DNA of 32,826 nucleotides from Gammaproteobacteria bacterium (lineage in GTDB: Bacteria > Pseudomonadota > Gammaproteobacteria > Ga0077536), in assembly GCA_020849475.1 (NCBI GenBank), contig JADLGE010000045.1, forward strand, positions 1-32,826. The letters are read 5' to 3'. Below the pieces are notes generated by a model. The model searched no databases and had not been told where the DNA came from. It was given only the letters and a program-made list of their open reading frames with translations. Shown here one piece after another: positions 14,354-23,378 of the stretch. The translations under genes and the position numbers were made by a program. Positions within the stretch are counted from its first letter, which is position 1; every line of letters begins with the position of its first letter.

Positions 14354-15265
14354 ATGAAAATACCCGCGAGTCTCCAGCCTCTGATCGATGATGGAATAAT
14401 CGATGAAGTCATCCGGCCGCTACGTAGTGGCAAGGAGGCGTCCATATTTGTTGTCCGCACGGGCGACAGGCTCTGTTGCGCGAAGGTCTATAAGGATCTG
14501 CGCCAACGCAGCTTCCAGCAACGTTCCCAATACCAGGAGGGTCGCCACGTCCGTAGCAGCCGTCAGTCGCGGGCGATGGGTAAAGGGTCCAAGTTCGGGC
14601 GCAAGGCACAAGAAGCGTCGTGGAAGAGCGCGGAGGTCGACGCCCTCGCGCATCTAGCGCGTGCTGGGGTCCGCGTTCCACGGACCTTTGGGTTCTTCAA
14701 CGGCGTGCTGTTGATGGAGCTAATCGTCGACCACCGCGGCGAAATCGCACCGGATCTCGGTGAGGTGGAGCACTCTGCACAGCAGGCGCGAGACTTTCAC
14801 CAGTTTCTGATCAGGCAAATCGTCGGCATGCTTTGCGCGGGCCTCGTCCATGGCGATCTTTCCGAATATAACGTGCTGGTCGATGGGTCGGGGCCGGTGA
14901 TCATTGACCTGCCACAAGTGGTGAGCGCCGCAGGCAACAACAGTGCGCGCGGCATGCTATTGCGTGACGTCAACAATGTAACCGCAACGCTGGGACGTTT
15001 TGCCCCAGAACTGCTCGCCACGCGATTCGGCGAAGAAATGTGGGATCACTTCGAGCGCGGAACGCTGACGCCGGAAAGTGTGCTTACGGGTGAATACGTC
15101 GAGGACGAGCGCGCCCCCGATGTTGTCGGCTTACTGGCGACAATAGACGACGCACGTGAACAGGCCGAACTTCGCCAGGCGGGGCGCGACGCCATCGCGA
15201 CAGAAGACTTCTCCCGACCTCGGACGGACCAAGGATACGAGCCCAATCCGAGTAGTGCTGGCTGA
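14354..15265 (+). CDS. RIO-type serine protein kinase (PA4780-like)
   Basis: The 303-residue protein closely follows the bacterial RIO1-like kinases of gammaproteobacteria such as Pseudomonas PA4780. The order is: IIDEVIRPLRSGKEASIFVV (ATP loop), catalytic Lys44 (CCAKVYK), a basic insert with QYQEGRHV and KFGRK, hinge LLMELI, catalytic loop HGDLSEYN (Asp168), and metal-binding Asp185 in VIIDLPQ. All catalytic residues are present. The target is unknown; archaeal and eukaryotic RIO proteins act in ribosome maturation. ATG 14354 is chosen because the family starts MKxPxxxxPLxxDG. No clear ribosome site precedes it, and a TATACT box lies eight bases upstream, so a leaderless transcript is possible. 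The spermidine-synthase-like gene follows after 16 bp. Confidence 0.93.
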   Translation: MKIPASLQPLIDDGIIDEVIRPLRSGKEASIFVVRTGDRLCCAKVYKDLRQRSFQQRSQYQEGRHVRSSRQSRAMGKGSKFGRKAQEASWKSAEVDALAHLARAGVRVPRTFGFFNGVLLMELIVDHRGEIAPDLGEVEHSAQQARDFHQFLIRQIVGMLCAGLVHGDLSEYNVLVDGSGPVIIDLPQVVSAAGNNSARGMLLRDVNNVTATLGRFAPELLATRFGEEMWDHFERGTLTPESVLTGEYVEDERAPDVVGLLATIDDAREQAELRQAGRDAIATEDFSRPRTDQGYEPNPSSAG

Positions 15266-15281
15266 GCGCCGCGGAGCGGGC

Positions 15282-15962
15282 ATGGCAAGACGCATACTCA
15301 TTGCGGAATCCGTGACGCCGGACCAGGACCGTCTGACGCTGACGTTCGAGAACGGGCATCACGTCGTAAGGGTGCGTGATGAGGTGTTGATGTCGAGCCG
15401 CGTCAGTGGCTCGGAAGAGGCAATGGCCGCACTCGCATTGTCGGATCTCGCGCCCGGCAGCGACGCGCGCGTGCTAATTGGGGGACTCGGCATGGGTTTC
15501 ACCTTGCGCGCCGTACTCGAGGAACTCGGATCCGCCGCGCAGGTTCACGTTTCCGAACTGCTGGAACCGATCATTGACTGGAACCACGGTCCGCTGGGAT
15601 GTCATGCCGGTCGGCCATTGGATGATCCCCGCGTCGAAATCCTGGTGGGCGATGTCATGACGCATCTGGCGGCTGCGGTTCAAGCCTACGACGCCATTGT
15701 CCTGGATATCGATAACGGGCCGGAAGCGTTCACCGTTGCAGGCAACAACAGGCTTTATGCGCCGAGCGGATTGGCCATGGTGCATGCAGCGCTCCGTGCT
15801 GGAGGAGTGATGGTGCTGTGGTCCGCCTTCCGGAGTGGAAGCTTCGAGCGGCGACTGCGGGCCGCTGGCTTCAGTGCCACCAGCGTTACCGTGCGGGCAC
15901 GCGGGGCAGTCGCCAAGGGTGCTCGACATACCTTGTTTCGAGCTAAGCGTCTGCGCGCATGA
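15282..15962 (+). CDS. Spermidine-synthase-like SAM-fold protein
   Basis: The 226-residue protein has the Rossmann methyltransferase fold of the spermine/spermidine synthase group. The nucleotide loop is LIGGLGMGFTL (65-75), followed by an acidic residue at the end of strand two (VSELLEP, Glu92), Asp124 (VGDVM) and YDAIVLDIDNGPEAF (136-150). True spermidine synthases have a DSTDP-type loop at the last position; here it reads DIDNGPE, so aminopropyl transfer is doubtful and methyl transfer or another role is possible. The start ATG has ggag five bases before it. It lies 16 bp after the RIO kinase gene and is probably in one operon with it. Confidence 0.8.
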   Translation: MARRILIAESVTPDQDRLTLTFENGHHVVRVRDEVLMSSRVSGSEEAMAALALSDLAPGSDARVLIGGLGMGFTLRAVLEELGSAAQVHVSELLEPIIDWNHGPLGCHAGRPLDDPRVEILVGDVMTHLAAAVQAYDAIVLDIDNGPEAFTVAGNNRLYAPSGLAMVHAALRAGGVMVLWSAFRSGSFERRLRAAGFSATSVTVRARGAVAKGARHTLFRAKRLRA

Positions 15963-16332
15963 GCCCGACGTACGCCGACGGTTCCAGCAGGATGCGGGCT
16001 TGGATGATAGAGAGATGAAGTGCAACGCATAGTCGCAAGGTCTGATCGCGAGAAGTTTGGCCGCTCTACCCAAATATGCCGCGCGTGTGTGCCCTGAGCC
16101 ACCTCCCCAGGCAGTTGCCAGTGGAGTCCCGGGGGACCGCGCCGTTCAGCGCAGCGCAGGAGGCGACGGCACCATCCTCGCGGCGGCAAGAGAAGGATCA
16201 TCGCTAAAAATGAGGTTCTGCGACAGCGGACAAACTTTGATGGATGCGTCGCGTCCCGACTTGGCATAGCGGTATCGATGCGCGCTGCGCCTTTCGCTTT
16301 CGCTCAGGCCCGCCGGCGCAGCCGACGTTTTC

Positions 16333-16494
16333 GCATCGCTGTTCGCGATGCTCTTCGAACCCGGAACGCGGGTTCTCGTCCGGCTACCCCACCAATAACA
16401 AGAAGGCCACCCTAGGGTGGCCTTCTTGTTATTGGTGGGGTAGCCGGACGAGAACCCGCGTTCCGGGTTCGAAGAGCATCGCGAACAGCGATGC
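16333..16494. repeat. Three-hairpin dispersed repeat, copy B (with its mirror)
   Basis: The left half holds gcatcgc-tgttc-gcgatgc (16333-16351), gaaccc-ggaacgc-gggttc (16357-16375) and the left arm of the axis terminator; positions 16414-16494 are the mirror. The sequence next to the terminator (caataacaagaaggccaccc) nearly equals that of copy A. Confidence 0.75.
16400..16427. terminator. Axis hairpin, bidirectional terminator-like palindrome
   Basis: aagaaggccaccct and its complement meet at the axis; a physical hairpin would have loop ctag. In copy A the same stem has an asymmetric gcaag loop and works as a terminator. Here the perfect symmetry marks the point where the sequence folds back, so the natural loop and downstream sequence may be missing. 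Confidence 0.6.
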
Positions 16495-16864
16495 GAAAAC
16501 GTCGGCTGCGCCGGCGGGCCTGAGCGAAAGCGAAAGGCGCAGCGCGCATCGATACCGCTATGCCAAGTCGGGACGCGACGCATCCATCAAAGTTTGTCCG
16601 CTGTCGCAGAACCTCATTTTTAGCGATGATCCTTCTCTTGCCGCCGCGAGGATGGTGCCGTCGCCTCCTGCGCTGCGCTGAACGGCGCGGTCCCCCGGGA
16701 CTCCACTGGCAACTGCCTGGGGAGGTGGCTCAGGGCACACACGCGCGGCATATTTGGGTAGAGCGGCCAAACTTCTCGCGATCAGACCTTGCGACTATGC
16801 GTTGCACTTCATCTCTCTATCATCCAAGCCCGCATCCTGCTGGAACCGTCGGCGTACGTCGGGC

Positions 16865-17545
16865 TCATGCGCGCAGACGCTTAGCTCGAAACAAGGTATG
16901 TCGAGCACCCTTGGCGACTGCCCCGCGTGCCCGCACGGTAACGCTGGTGGCACTGAAGCCAGCGGCCCGCAGTCGCCGCTCGAAGCTTCCACTCCGGAAG
17001 GCGGACCACAGCACCATCACTCCTCCAGCACGGAGCGCTGCATGCACCATGGCCAATCCGCTCGGCGCATAAAGCCTGTTGTTGCCTGCAACGGTGAACG
17101 CTTCCGGCCCGTTATCGATATCCAGGACAATGGCGTCGTAGGCTTGAACCGCAGCCGCCAGATGCGTCATGACATCGCCCACCAGGATTTCGACGCGGGG
17201 ATCATCCAATGGCCGACCGGCATGACATCCCAGCGGACCGTGGTTCCAGTCAATGATCGGTTCCAGCAGTTCGGAAACGTGAACCTGCGCGGCGGATCCG
17301 AGTTCCTCGAGTACGGCGCGCAAGGTGAAACCCATGCCGAGTCCCCCAATTAGCACGCGCGCGTCGCTGCCGGGCGCGAGATCCGACAATGCGAGTGCGG
17401 CCATTGCCTCTTCCGAGCCACTGACGCGGCTCGACATCAACACCTCATCACGCACCCTTACGACGTGATGCCCGTTCTCGAACGTCAGCGTCAGACGGTC
17501 CTGGTCCGGCGTCACGGATTCCGCAATGAGTATGCGTCTTGCCAT
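16865..17545 (-). CDS. Spermidine-synthase-like SAM-fold protein (mirror copy)
   Basis: Residue-for-residue identical to the gene at 15282-15962. It is the nearest gene to the axis on this arm and reads toward it. The nucleotide loop GGLGMGFT and the altered DIDNGPE loop are intact. Confidence 0.78.
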   Translation of the reverse strand: MARRILIAESVTPDQDRLTLTFENGHHVVRVRDEVLMSSRVSGSEEAMAALALSDLAPGSDARVLIGGLGMGFTLRAVLEELGSAAQVHVSELLEPIIDWNHGPLGCHAGRPLDDPRVEILVGDVMTHLAAAVQAYDAIVLDIDNGPEAFTVAGNNRLYAPSGLAMVHAALRAGGVMVLWSAFRSGSFERRLRAAGFSATSVTVRARGAVAKGARHTLFRAKRLRA

Positions 17546-17561
17546 GCCCGCTCCGCGGCGC

Positions 17562-18473
17562 TCAGCCAGCACTACTCGGATTGGGCTCGTATCCTTGGTC
17601 CGTCCGAGGTCGGGAGAAGTCTTCTGTCGCGATGGCGTCGCGCCCCGCCTGGCGAAGTTCGGCCTGTTCACGTGCGTCGTCTATTGTCGCCAGTAAGCCG
17701 ACAACATCGGGGGCGCGCTCGTCCTCGACGTATTCACCCGTAAGCACACTTTCCGGCGTCAGCGTTCCGCGCTCGAAGTGATCCCACATTTCTTCGCCGA
17801 ATCGCGTGGCGAGCAGTTCTGGGGCAAAACGTCCCAGCGTTGCGGTTACATTGTTGACGTCACGCAATAGCATGCCGCGCGCACTGTTGTTGCCTGCGGC
17901 GCTCACCACTTGTGGCAGGTCAATGATCACCGGCCCCGACCCATCGACCAGCACGTTATATTCGGAAAGATCGCCATGGACGAGGCCCGCGCAAAGCATG
18001 CCGACGATTTGCCTGATCAGAAACTGGTGAAAGTCTCGCGCCTGCTGTGCAGAGTGCTCCACCTCACCGAGATCCGGTGCGATTTCGCCGCGGTGGTCGA
18101 CGATTAGCTCCATCAACAGCACGCCGTTGAAGAACCCAAAGGTCCGTGGAACGCGGACCCCAGCACGCGCTAGATGCGCGAGGGCGTCGACCTCCGCGCT
18201 CTTCCACGACGCTTCTTGTGCCTTGCGCCCGAACTTGGACCCTTTACCCATCGCCCGCGACTGACGGCTGCTACGGACGTGGCGACCCTCCTGGTATTGG
18301 GAACGTTGCTGGAAGCTGCGTTGGCGCAGATCCTTATAGACCTTCGCGCAACAGAGCCTGTCGCCCGTGCGGACAACAAATATGGACGCCTCCTTGCCAC
18401 TACGTAGCGGCCGGATGACTTCATCGATTATTCCATCATCGATCAGAGGCTGGAGACTCGCGGGTATTTTCAT
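17562..18473 (-). CDS. RIO-type serine protein kinase (mirror copy)
   Basis: Identical to 14354-15265, with catalytic Lys44, Asp168 and Asp185 retained. The next gene, spermidine-synthase-like, follows 16 bp downstream. Confidence 0.9.
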   Translation of the reverse strand: MKIPASLQPLIDDGIIDEVIRPLRSGKEASIFVVRTGDRLCCAKVYKDLRQRSFQQRSQYQEGRHVRSSRQSRAMGKGSKFGRKAQEASWKSAEVDALAHLARAGVRVPRTFGFFNGVLLMELIVDHRGEIAPDLGEVEHSAQQARDFHQFLIRQIVGMLCAGLVHGDLSEYNVLVDGSGPVIIDLPQVVSAAGNNSARGMLLRDVNNVTATLGRFAPELLATRFGEEMWDHFERGTLTPESVLTGEYVEDERAPDVVGLLATIDDAREQAELRQAGRDAIATEDFSRPRTDQGYEPNPSSAG

Positions 18474-18643
18474 GTCCGTCGAGTATAAGCTCATGGCGTA
18501 CATCTGCGGCGCCATTGTGTCGCGATAAGTGACTCGCGCCGACACACCTGTCTGGCAGGTCGGGAACAGCTTGCTGACTCTCCTCAAAAGCGGTGCTGAG
18601 CCTGGCGTCCCGCGTTCCGGCAGAGCTGTTCAGTGGGCCCCTG

Positions 18644-18657
18644 CATCTGCGCAGATG
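18644..18657. promoter_or_regulatory. 14-bp palindrome (mirror copy)
   Basis: catctgcgcagatg, mirror of 14170-14183. Confidence 0.3.
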
Positions 18658-18745
18658 AAGTAGACCTCGCTTCGTGCACCTCGAATGTTGTATGGAAGTC
18701 CGGTGTGTGACGACGGTGTTGATGCGAGAAAGTGCGGCGGCGTCT

Positions 18746-18773
18746 TTGGCACGGCACGAGTGCCTGCTATCGT
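18746..18773 (+). promoter_or_regulatory. Candidate promoter of the PNPOx-like operon (mirror copy)
   Basis: TTGGCA (18746-18751), a 16-base spacer and TATCGT (18768-18773) lie ahead of ATG 18827. Confidence 0.4.
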
Positions 18774-18826
18774 CCGAGTCGAAACGGCTGTTCCCTAAAT
18801 GCACCGAATCAATCCTGGAGCGGATC

Positions 18827-19318
18827 ATGCAATCAGACCCTCACCCATCCGACGCCGCGCTCGCGGCGGTCCTGAGCCCCAAGAGCGCGTGGAACATCGC
18901 GCGGGTGACCGAATTCTTGCACGGCGCACAGCTGCCGCTACGGGTATCGTCCCTGGACAGCAACGGCTTCCCGCACATCACTTCGCTGTGGTTTCGTTAC
19001 GCCGCCGGCCGCATCTTCTGTTGCACCCAGCAGGGCGCCGTGATTGCGCGTCATCTGCGGCACAACGCCCGGGTCGGTTTCGAACTGGCCGTCAATCAAC
19101 CGCCCTATTTCGGCCTGAGCGGGCACGGTGAGGCCCACATCGTCCCAGAGGATGCGAGCGCGTGGCTCGAACAGATGATCGATCACTATCTGGAGGGACG
19201 CGATCCCGGCCTCAGGCAATGGCTGTTCTCTCGCATCGCGACCGAGGTGGTGATCGAGATCGCACCGCGGCGTATCACCAGTTGGGATTTCCGGCGTCGT
19301 ATGACGGGCGCGCAATGA
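18827..19318 (+). CDS. PNPOx-fold cofactor-binding protein (mirror copy)
   Basis: Identical to 13509-14000; first gene of the plus-strand operon here. The start is set by ggag six bases before ATG 18827. Confidence 0.82.
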   Translation: MQSDPHPSDAALAAVLSPKSAWNIARVTEFLHGAQLPLRVSSLDSNGFPHITSLWFRYAAGRIFCCTQQGAVIARHLRHNARVGFELAVNQPPYFGLSGHGEAHIVPEDASAWLEQMIDHYLEGRDPGLRQWLFSRIATEVVIEIAPRRITSWDFRRRMTGAQ

Positions 19319-19370
19319 GGTGCTCGCCGGCCTGGTCGCCGGCGGCGACCGGTCGCAAGGGCGCCGATGT

Positions 19371-19925
19371 ATGACTGAGCTCCCCGACTGGGCCATGGCC
19401 GCCCGACTCAAGTGGCGCTGGTGCGGCCAGGCACGACCGCCGTTCGCCGCAGTGCCGGCGCCGGGGCAGATCTCGGTGTGGGACTTCCCGCGCCCGCCGC
19501 GTCTCGTACGCGACTCACGAGAAGTCAGAGTGATGTGGGGCGGCCGCGAAATCGCGTCTACGCGCCGCGCCGTGTGCGTGCTCGAAACTTCGCACCCGCC
19601 GAGTTTCTATCTGCCCTGGGACGACGTTGCACGGCAATATTTCGAGCTCGCGGTCGGAACTTCGCTGTGCGAATGGAAGGGACGGGCGCGCTACTGGAGT
19701 CTGATTGACGGTGCGCGCCGTCTGGAGTCGATCGCCTGGAGTTATCCCGAGCCGATGGCCGACGCCGAACTACTGGCCCAGTGCGTCGCGCTCTACCCGG
19801 CGGCACTGGAATGCACGGTCGACGGGGCCCGCGTGTGCGCCCAGCCCGGCGGCTTCTATGGGGGATGGATCACCCCCGAACTGGTCGGCCCGTTCAAGGG
19901 CGAGCCGGGCAGCGCGGCATGGTGA
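19371..19925 (+). CDS. DUF427 family protein (mirror copy)
   Basis: Identical to 12902-13456, with the WDFPRPP and ETSHPP signatures. It starts 52 bp after the PNPOx-like stop. A 7-bp stem (gcagcgc / gcgctgc, 19963-19981) follows its stop. Confidence 0.88.
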   Translation: MTELPDWAMAARLKWRWCGQARPPFAAVPAPGQISVWDFPRPPRLVRDSREVRVMWGGREIASTRRAVCVLETSHPPSFYLPWDDVARQYFELAVGTSLCEWKGRARYWSLIDGARRLESIAWSYPEPMADAELLAQCVALYPAALECTVDGARVCAQPGGFYGGWITPELVGPFKGEPGSAAW

Positions 19926-20161
19926 TGGAATATCGCGCCCGCCTGCACCGCGCAAGCGGCCGGCAGCGCAGCCGGCGCTGCGCTACATCAACCGAGCGGC
20001 GCTTGGTTTCGTGCCCATCCATGCGCGGTGGGCTGCGCCCAAGTGCGGGACTGGAAACGATCCAATCGGTCAGTGGCAGCGTAGTTCAACAACACCCTTC
20101 GAGATCACTTCGTCACACCAACGTGCCGCTTCAATCACCATCTCCTGGACAGGACAAAGCC

Positions 20162-20572
20162 GTGGACGCGACACACTCGACATCCAGTGTGTATTTCGAC
20201 GGTTCGTGCCCCCTGTGCCGGGCAGAAATCGGCTATTACCGTCGCCAGGATCAGGGCGGTGCTTTCTGTTTCGTCGATGTCTCCGAACCACGGGCCGTGA
20301 CGCCGCAGGGCGTCACCCGTGAGCAGGCGATGGAACGTTTCCATGTCCGCGCCGATGACGGACGGGTGTTCAGCGGCGCCGCGGCATTCGTCGAGGTCTG
20401 GGCGCAGTTGCCCGGGTGGCGCTGGGCAGCGCGCGCGGCCCGCTGGCCAGGCGCTCTGGCGGCGCTGGAATGGGGCTATCGGGCATTTCTTCCGCTGCGG
20501 CCACTCATCTCCCGCCTGCTCGGCGGGGCCCGGCCGCGATCGGCGAGCATCGAGCAGGAGAAGCGCAGGTGA
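20162..20572 (+). CDS. DCC family protein, DUF393 (mirror copy)
   Basis: Identical to 12255-12665, with the DGSCPLC motif. The GTG start is the least certain start of the operon. Confidence 0.8.
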   Translation: MDATHSTSSVYFDGSCPLCRAEIGYYRRQDQGGAFCFVDVSEPRAVTPQGVTREQAMERFHVRADDGRVFSGAAAFVEVWAQLPGWRWAARAARWPGALAALEWGYRAFLPLRPLISRLLGGARPRSASIEQEKRR

Positions 20573-21318
20573 CCGGGCAGTTCGAAGCCGCAGTCGAGGC
20601 GGCAAGCGGCATAGAACTCGAATCATTCCCACCGGGCGGGCTCGCCCTGGTGTTCGGCGCCCACGGCGGGATCGGCGGGGCCTTGGTTGAAGCGCTGCGC
20701 GGCACGCAAAGGTTCGAACAGGTACTGGCATTCAGTCGCAGCTCCTCGCCATCCATCGATCTCCTGGACGAGGCCAGTCTCGAACGCGTCGCGATACTCG
20801 CCGCCGGCCAGCGCGAGCTGCGCCTTGTGATCAATGCGACCGGATTCCTCCACGACGAAGTGCAGGGACCGGAGAAAAGCGTGGCGCAGATCGACGGCGA
20901 TAAGCTCGCGCGATGTTTTGCCATCAATGCGATCGGCCCCGCGCTGATCATGAAGCACGTGCTGCCGCGCATGCCGCGAACCGGTAAGGCGGTCTTCGCG
21001 ACCCTGTCAGCGCGGGTGGGAAGCATCGCCGACAACCGGCTCGGTGGCTGGTACGGCTACCGAGCGTCCAAGGCGGCACTCAATCAACTGGTACGCACCG
21101 CGGCGGTCGAGGTGGCGCGGCGATGCCCCGAGGCGGTGTGTGTCGCGCTGCATCCCGGCACGGTCGCCACCGCGCTCTCCGCCCGTTACGTCGCGAAGGG
21201 CGCGGCAGTCCACTCACCGACGACAGCGGCCCGCCATCTGCTTGCGGTCATCGATACGCTCACGGCAGCGGACAGCGGTGGATTCTTCGACTGGCGCGCC
21301 CAGACCATACCCTGGTGA
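20569..21318 (+). CDS. SDR family oxidoreductase (mirror copy)
   Basis: Identical to 11509-12258. The GTG at 20569 overlaps the DCC stop in GTGA, and aggag lies at 20556-20560. The Ser147, Tyr164 and Lys168 triad is intact. Confidence 0.88.
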   Translation: MTGQFEAAVEAASGIELESFPPGGLALVFGAHGGIGGALVEALRGTQRFEQVLAFSRSSSPSIDLLDEASLERVAILAAGQRELRLVINATGFLHDEVQGPEKSVAQIDGDKLARCFAINAIGPALIMKHVLPRMPRTGKAVFATLSARVGSIADNRLGGWYGYRASKAALNQLVRTAAVEVARRCPEAVCVALHPGTVATALSARYVAKGAAVHSPTTAARHLLAVIDTLTAADSGGFFDWRAQTIPW

Positions 21319-21411
21319 CTGCCTGCCTCGCGCACGCCGTAAGGCCGAATTGCCGGTGAAAATCTGCCGTTGTTGGGGGGTGAGGACAACAACTTCCGCC
21401 GCCTCGAAGTC

Positions 21412-21444
21412 AAGAAAGCCACCGCAAGGGTGGCCTTCTTGTTT
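21412..21444 (+). terminator. Operon terminator (mirror copy)
   Basis: Stem aagaaagccacc / ggtggccttctt with loop gcaag, followed by gttt, mirrors 11383-11415. Confidence 0.75.
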
Positions 21445-21508
21445 ATTGGTGTTGGTAATGTGGACAAGAACCCAGGTTCCGGGTTCGCAGGGCATCGCGA
21501 AGCGATGC
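21412..21508 (+). repeat. Three-hairpin dispersed repeat, copy A (mirror copy)
   Basis: Terminator stem, then gaaccc-aggttcc-gggttc, then gcatcgc-gaa-gcgatgc. This is the order in transcription direction. Confidence 0.72.
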
Positions 21509-21635
21509 GCCTGCTGAACAGCCGCTCCCCCTCCATTACGTTAGCTGACAAATCCGCCGATGGCGGTGACGAGCCCCGATACATGCGCGCGCACCGCGCT
21601 ACACTCACGGACACTCCATCAATCGAGAACACGCC

Positions 21636-22091
21636 ATGCACCGCCACTCTGCCCTCATCCTCGTCGCACTGTTGGCCACCACCAATGTTCACGCCGACTA
21701 CGACGCCGCGCTTGAAGCCCAGGAACAGGCCGCGCGCCAGGCCGAGGAAGCCAAACAGGCGGCCGCAGATCGCCAAGCGCAGCAGATGCGCGCCGCCGCC
21801 GAGGCCAAGGCGCACGCCGAACTCATGGCCAGCTATCGCAAGAGTCTCGGTGCGACGGCCGCGGGCAAGAGCGATGCCGAATTGATGCAACTCATGCAGC
21901 AGCGCCAGCAGTCCGCCATGGACGACGCATCGAAAGCCGCCGCACAGGCCGCCGCAGCGATGGCCGACCCACGCAATGCCGCGGCGCTGCAGGCGGTGAC
22001 CGGCAAGACCATGGAACAGATGCAGAACATGTCCGACGCCGACGCCGAGGCGCTGGCGCGTGAAATGGAGAAGAAATACGGCGGCCAGTGA
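21636..22091 (+). CDS. Small secreted Ala/Gln-rich protein (mirror copy)
   Basis: Identical to 10736-11191: signal peptide, then a charged helical region; no family recognised. Confidence 0.7.
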   Translation: MHRHSALILVALLATTNVHADYDAALEAQEQAARQAEEAKQAAADRQAQQMRAAAEAKAHAELMASYRKSLGATAAGKSDAELMQLMQQRQQSAMDDASKAAAQAAAAMADPRNAAALQAVTGKTMEQMQNMSDADAEALAREMEKKYGGQ

Positions 22092-22133
22092 CGGCTGCGC
22101 GCGCGTGTCGGCTCAACCAGAGACAGAACAGTG

Positions 22134-22175
22134 GACCGACCACGGTTTCTCTCCACGGAGAAGCCGTGGTCGGTC
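22134..22175. repeat. Nested intergenic hairpin (mirror copy)
   Basis: Twelve-base arms with an inner 5-bp stem, mirror of 10652-10693. Confidence 0.5.
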
Positions 22176-22275
22176 GCCGATTTGTCGGTGTCGCGAAAAA
22201 TTTGACGAACGTCATCCGACAGCGTGTCGTAGACCTGCGAGAATCGCGACGACACACAATCCAGAGACCGCCGTC

Positions 22276-22887
22276 ATGAAGATGTTCCGTATTTCTCTGT
22301 CACTCGCGTTCGGCGTGATGATGGTGGCCTGCTCGGGCGGGGATGCGCCGGTCGCACCCACAGTCCGCTCTGCCACCCCAACAGCGCAGGCCAGTGAAAA
22401 TTCCGCGCCGCCCGCGGCCGCCCCAGAGGAAAGTGTCGTTGCCACGCCCGCGCCGCAAGCGACCGCGCCACCCACCGAGACGCCGGCTGCGCCACCCGCA
22501 CCTACGGCGCCCACCGCGGCATCAGCTGACGACGGCCACCCATACGAGGTGCAATGTGAAACCGGCGCCACGGCCGCCGAACAATGCCAGGTCGACAAAG
22601 ACACCTACGTTGGCTGGCGAACTTTCGCCGCGCAGTGTCAGGTCTGTCATGGCGGCAGCGCCTTGGGCTCGACGTTTGCACCGAATCTTCTCGACCGCTT
22701 TCATCAACGGGTCGATCATCCGCGCTTCGTTGAAGTGGTGACCAATGGTTTCAAAGGCCAGGTGGGCGCGATGCCGGCATGGAAGGGCAATCCCAATGTC
22801 ATGCCCCATGTCGATCAGTTGTATCGCTATCTGAAGGCGCGTGCCGATGGAGCATTGCCGGCGGGGCGTCCTGCGCGCAAACCGTGA
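22276..22887 (+). CDS. Cytochrome c lipoprotein (mirror copy)
   Basis: Identical to 9940-10551: lipobox, Pro/Ala-rich linker, CQVCH haem site and the LYRYLKARADG tail typical of PQQ-dehydrogenase partners. Confidence 0.83.
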   Translation: MKMFRISLSLAFGVMMVACSGGDAPVAPTVRSATPTAQASENSAPPAAAPEESVVATPAPQATAPPTETPAAPPAPTAPTAASADDGHPYEVQCETGATAAEQCQVDKDTYVGWRTFAAQCQVCHGGSALGSTFAPNLLDRFHQRVDHPRFVEVVTNGFKGQVGAMPAWKGNPNVMPHVDQLYRYLKARADGALPAGRPARKP

Positions 22888-23109
22888 GCGGTGCCTTTCA
22901 ATGTCGGGGACAGCCCACTATTGGCGTTTGACCAGAGCTAGGCTGGCCCCTCCGAACTCGAAACGCTCCAGGTTTTCGCCGGCCCGGCCCGGCATGCCCG
23001 ACGTATCGACATTGACCCAAAGCACTTGGAACGGGAATGAATCCCTGACGCACGGACAGTGCCTGTCGCCTTCATCAACGCCACACCCACAGACAGAAGG
23101 AAGGGAACC

Positions 23110-23295
23110 ATGAACTAGTGCGCTGTCCCGCAATGAATCTTCGTAATTGGTTTGCTCTCGAACCGCCATGCGGCGTTGCTTGTCGTCGCAATAGCCCCGC
23201 TATTACTTCTCCGCGCGCTTCTGCAACCGGTGCCGCTGCCGGGTGCCATGCTGCTGTTCGTGCCCGCCCTCGGCGCGCAGGTCCTCAAGGCGTAG
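23110..23295 (+). pseudogene. Possible broken small membrane-protein ORF (mirror copy)
   Basis: ATG 23110 follows aaggaaggga; in-frame stops occur at codons 3 and 9, then 52 open codons encode two hydrophobic stretches. Confidence 0.33.
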
Positions 23296-23332
23296 CGTTG
23301 CGAGCGCGTATTACCGCAGGCCTGAGCGACAA

Positions 23333-23369
23333 CCTGGCTGCGCCTCACCCCTGGTCGGGCGCAGCCAGG
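23333..23369 (-). terminator. Hairpin after the GFA gene (mirror copy)
   Basis: Twelve-bp stem with 13-base loop, mirror of 9458-9494. Confidence 0.48.
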
Positions 23370-23378
23370 AACCGCGAC

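Larger units (their letters stand above)
15963..16864. other. 902-bp non-coding region spanning the palindrome axis
   Basis: The left and right halves are mirror images, so only about 450 bp is unique. It contains the axis hairpin, copy B of the three-hairpin repeat, and a further stem gctgcgcc...ggcgcagc (16505-16512 with 16536-16543, mirrored at 16284-16322). Frames of 145-199 codons cross it, two of them across the axis itself, but none has a recognisable domain. No tRNA or known riboswitch was seen. Confidence 0.65.
18474..18826. other. 353-bp divergent control region (mirror copy)
   Basis: Mirror of 14001-14353, with the same candidate promoter and palindrome and no gene. Confidence 0.55.
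21319..21635. other. 317-bp intergenic region with repeat (mirror copy)
   Basis: Mirror of 11192-11508. It contains the operon terminator and the three-hairpin repeat, and no gene. Confidence 0.55.
22888..23378. other. 491-bp intergenic region (mirror copy)
   Basis: Mirror of 9449-9939, with ggggacagcccac at 22906-22918, the broken small ORF and the GFA-side hairpin. Confidence 0.55.

Noticed and set aside
15963..16413. Non-coding RNA or riboswitch near the axis
   Set aside because: Several stems are visible but no known RNA family signature, and the true continuation beyond the axis is uncertain.
16146..16681. Frames of 145 codons crossing the palindrome axis, identical on both strands
   Set aside because: They exist only because the sequence folds back on itself at the axis and run through structured repeat hairpins.
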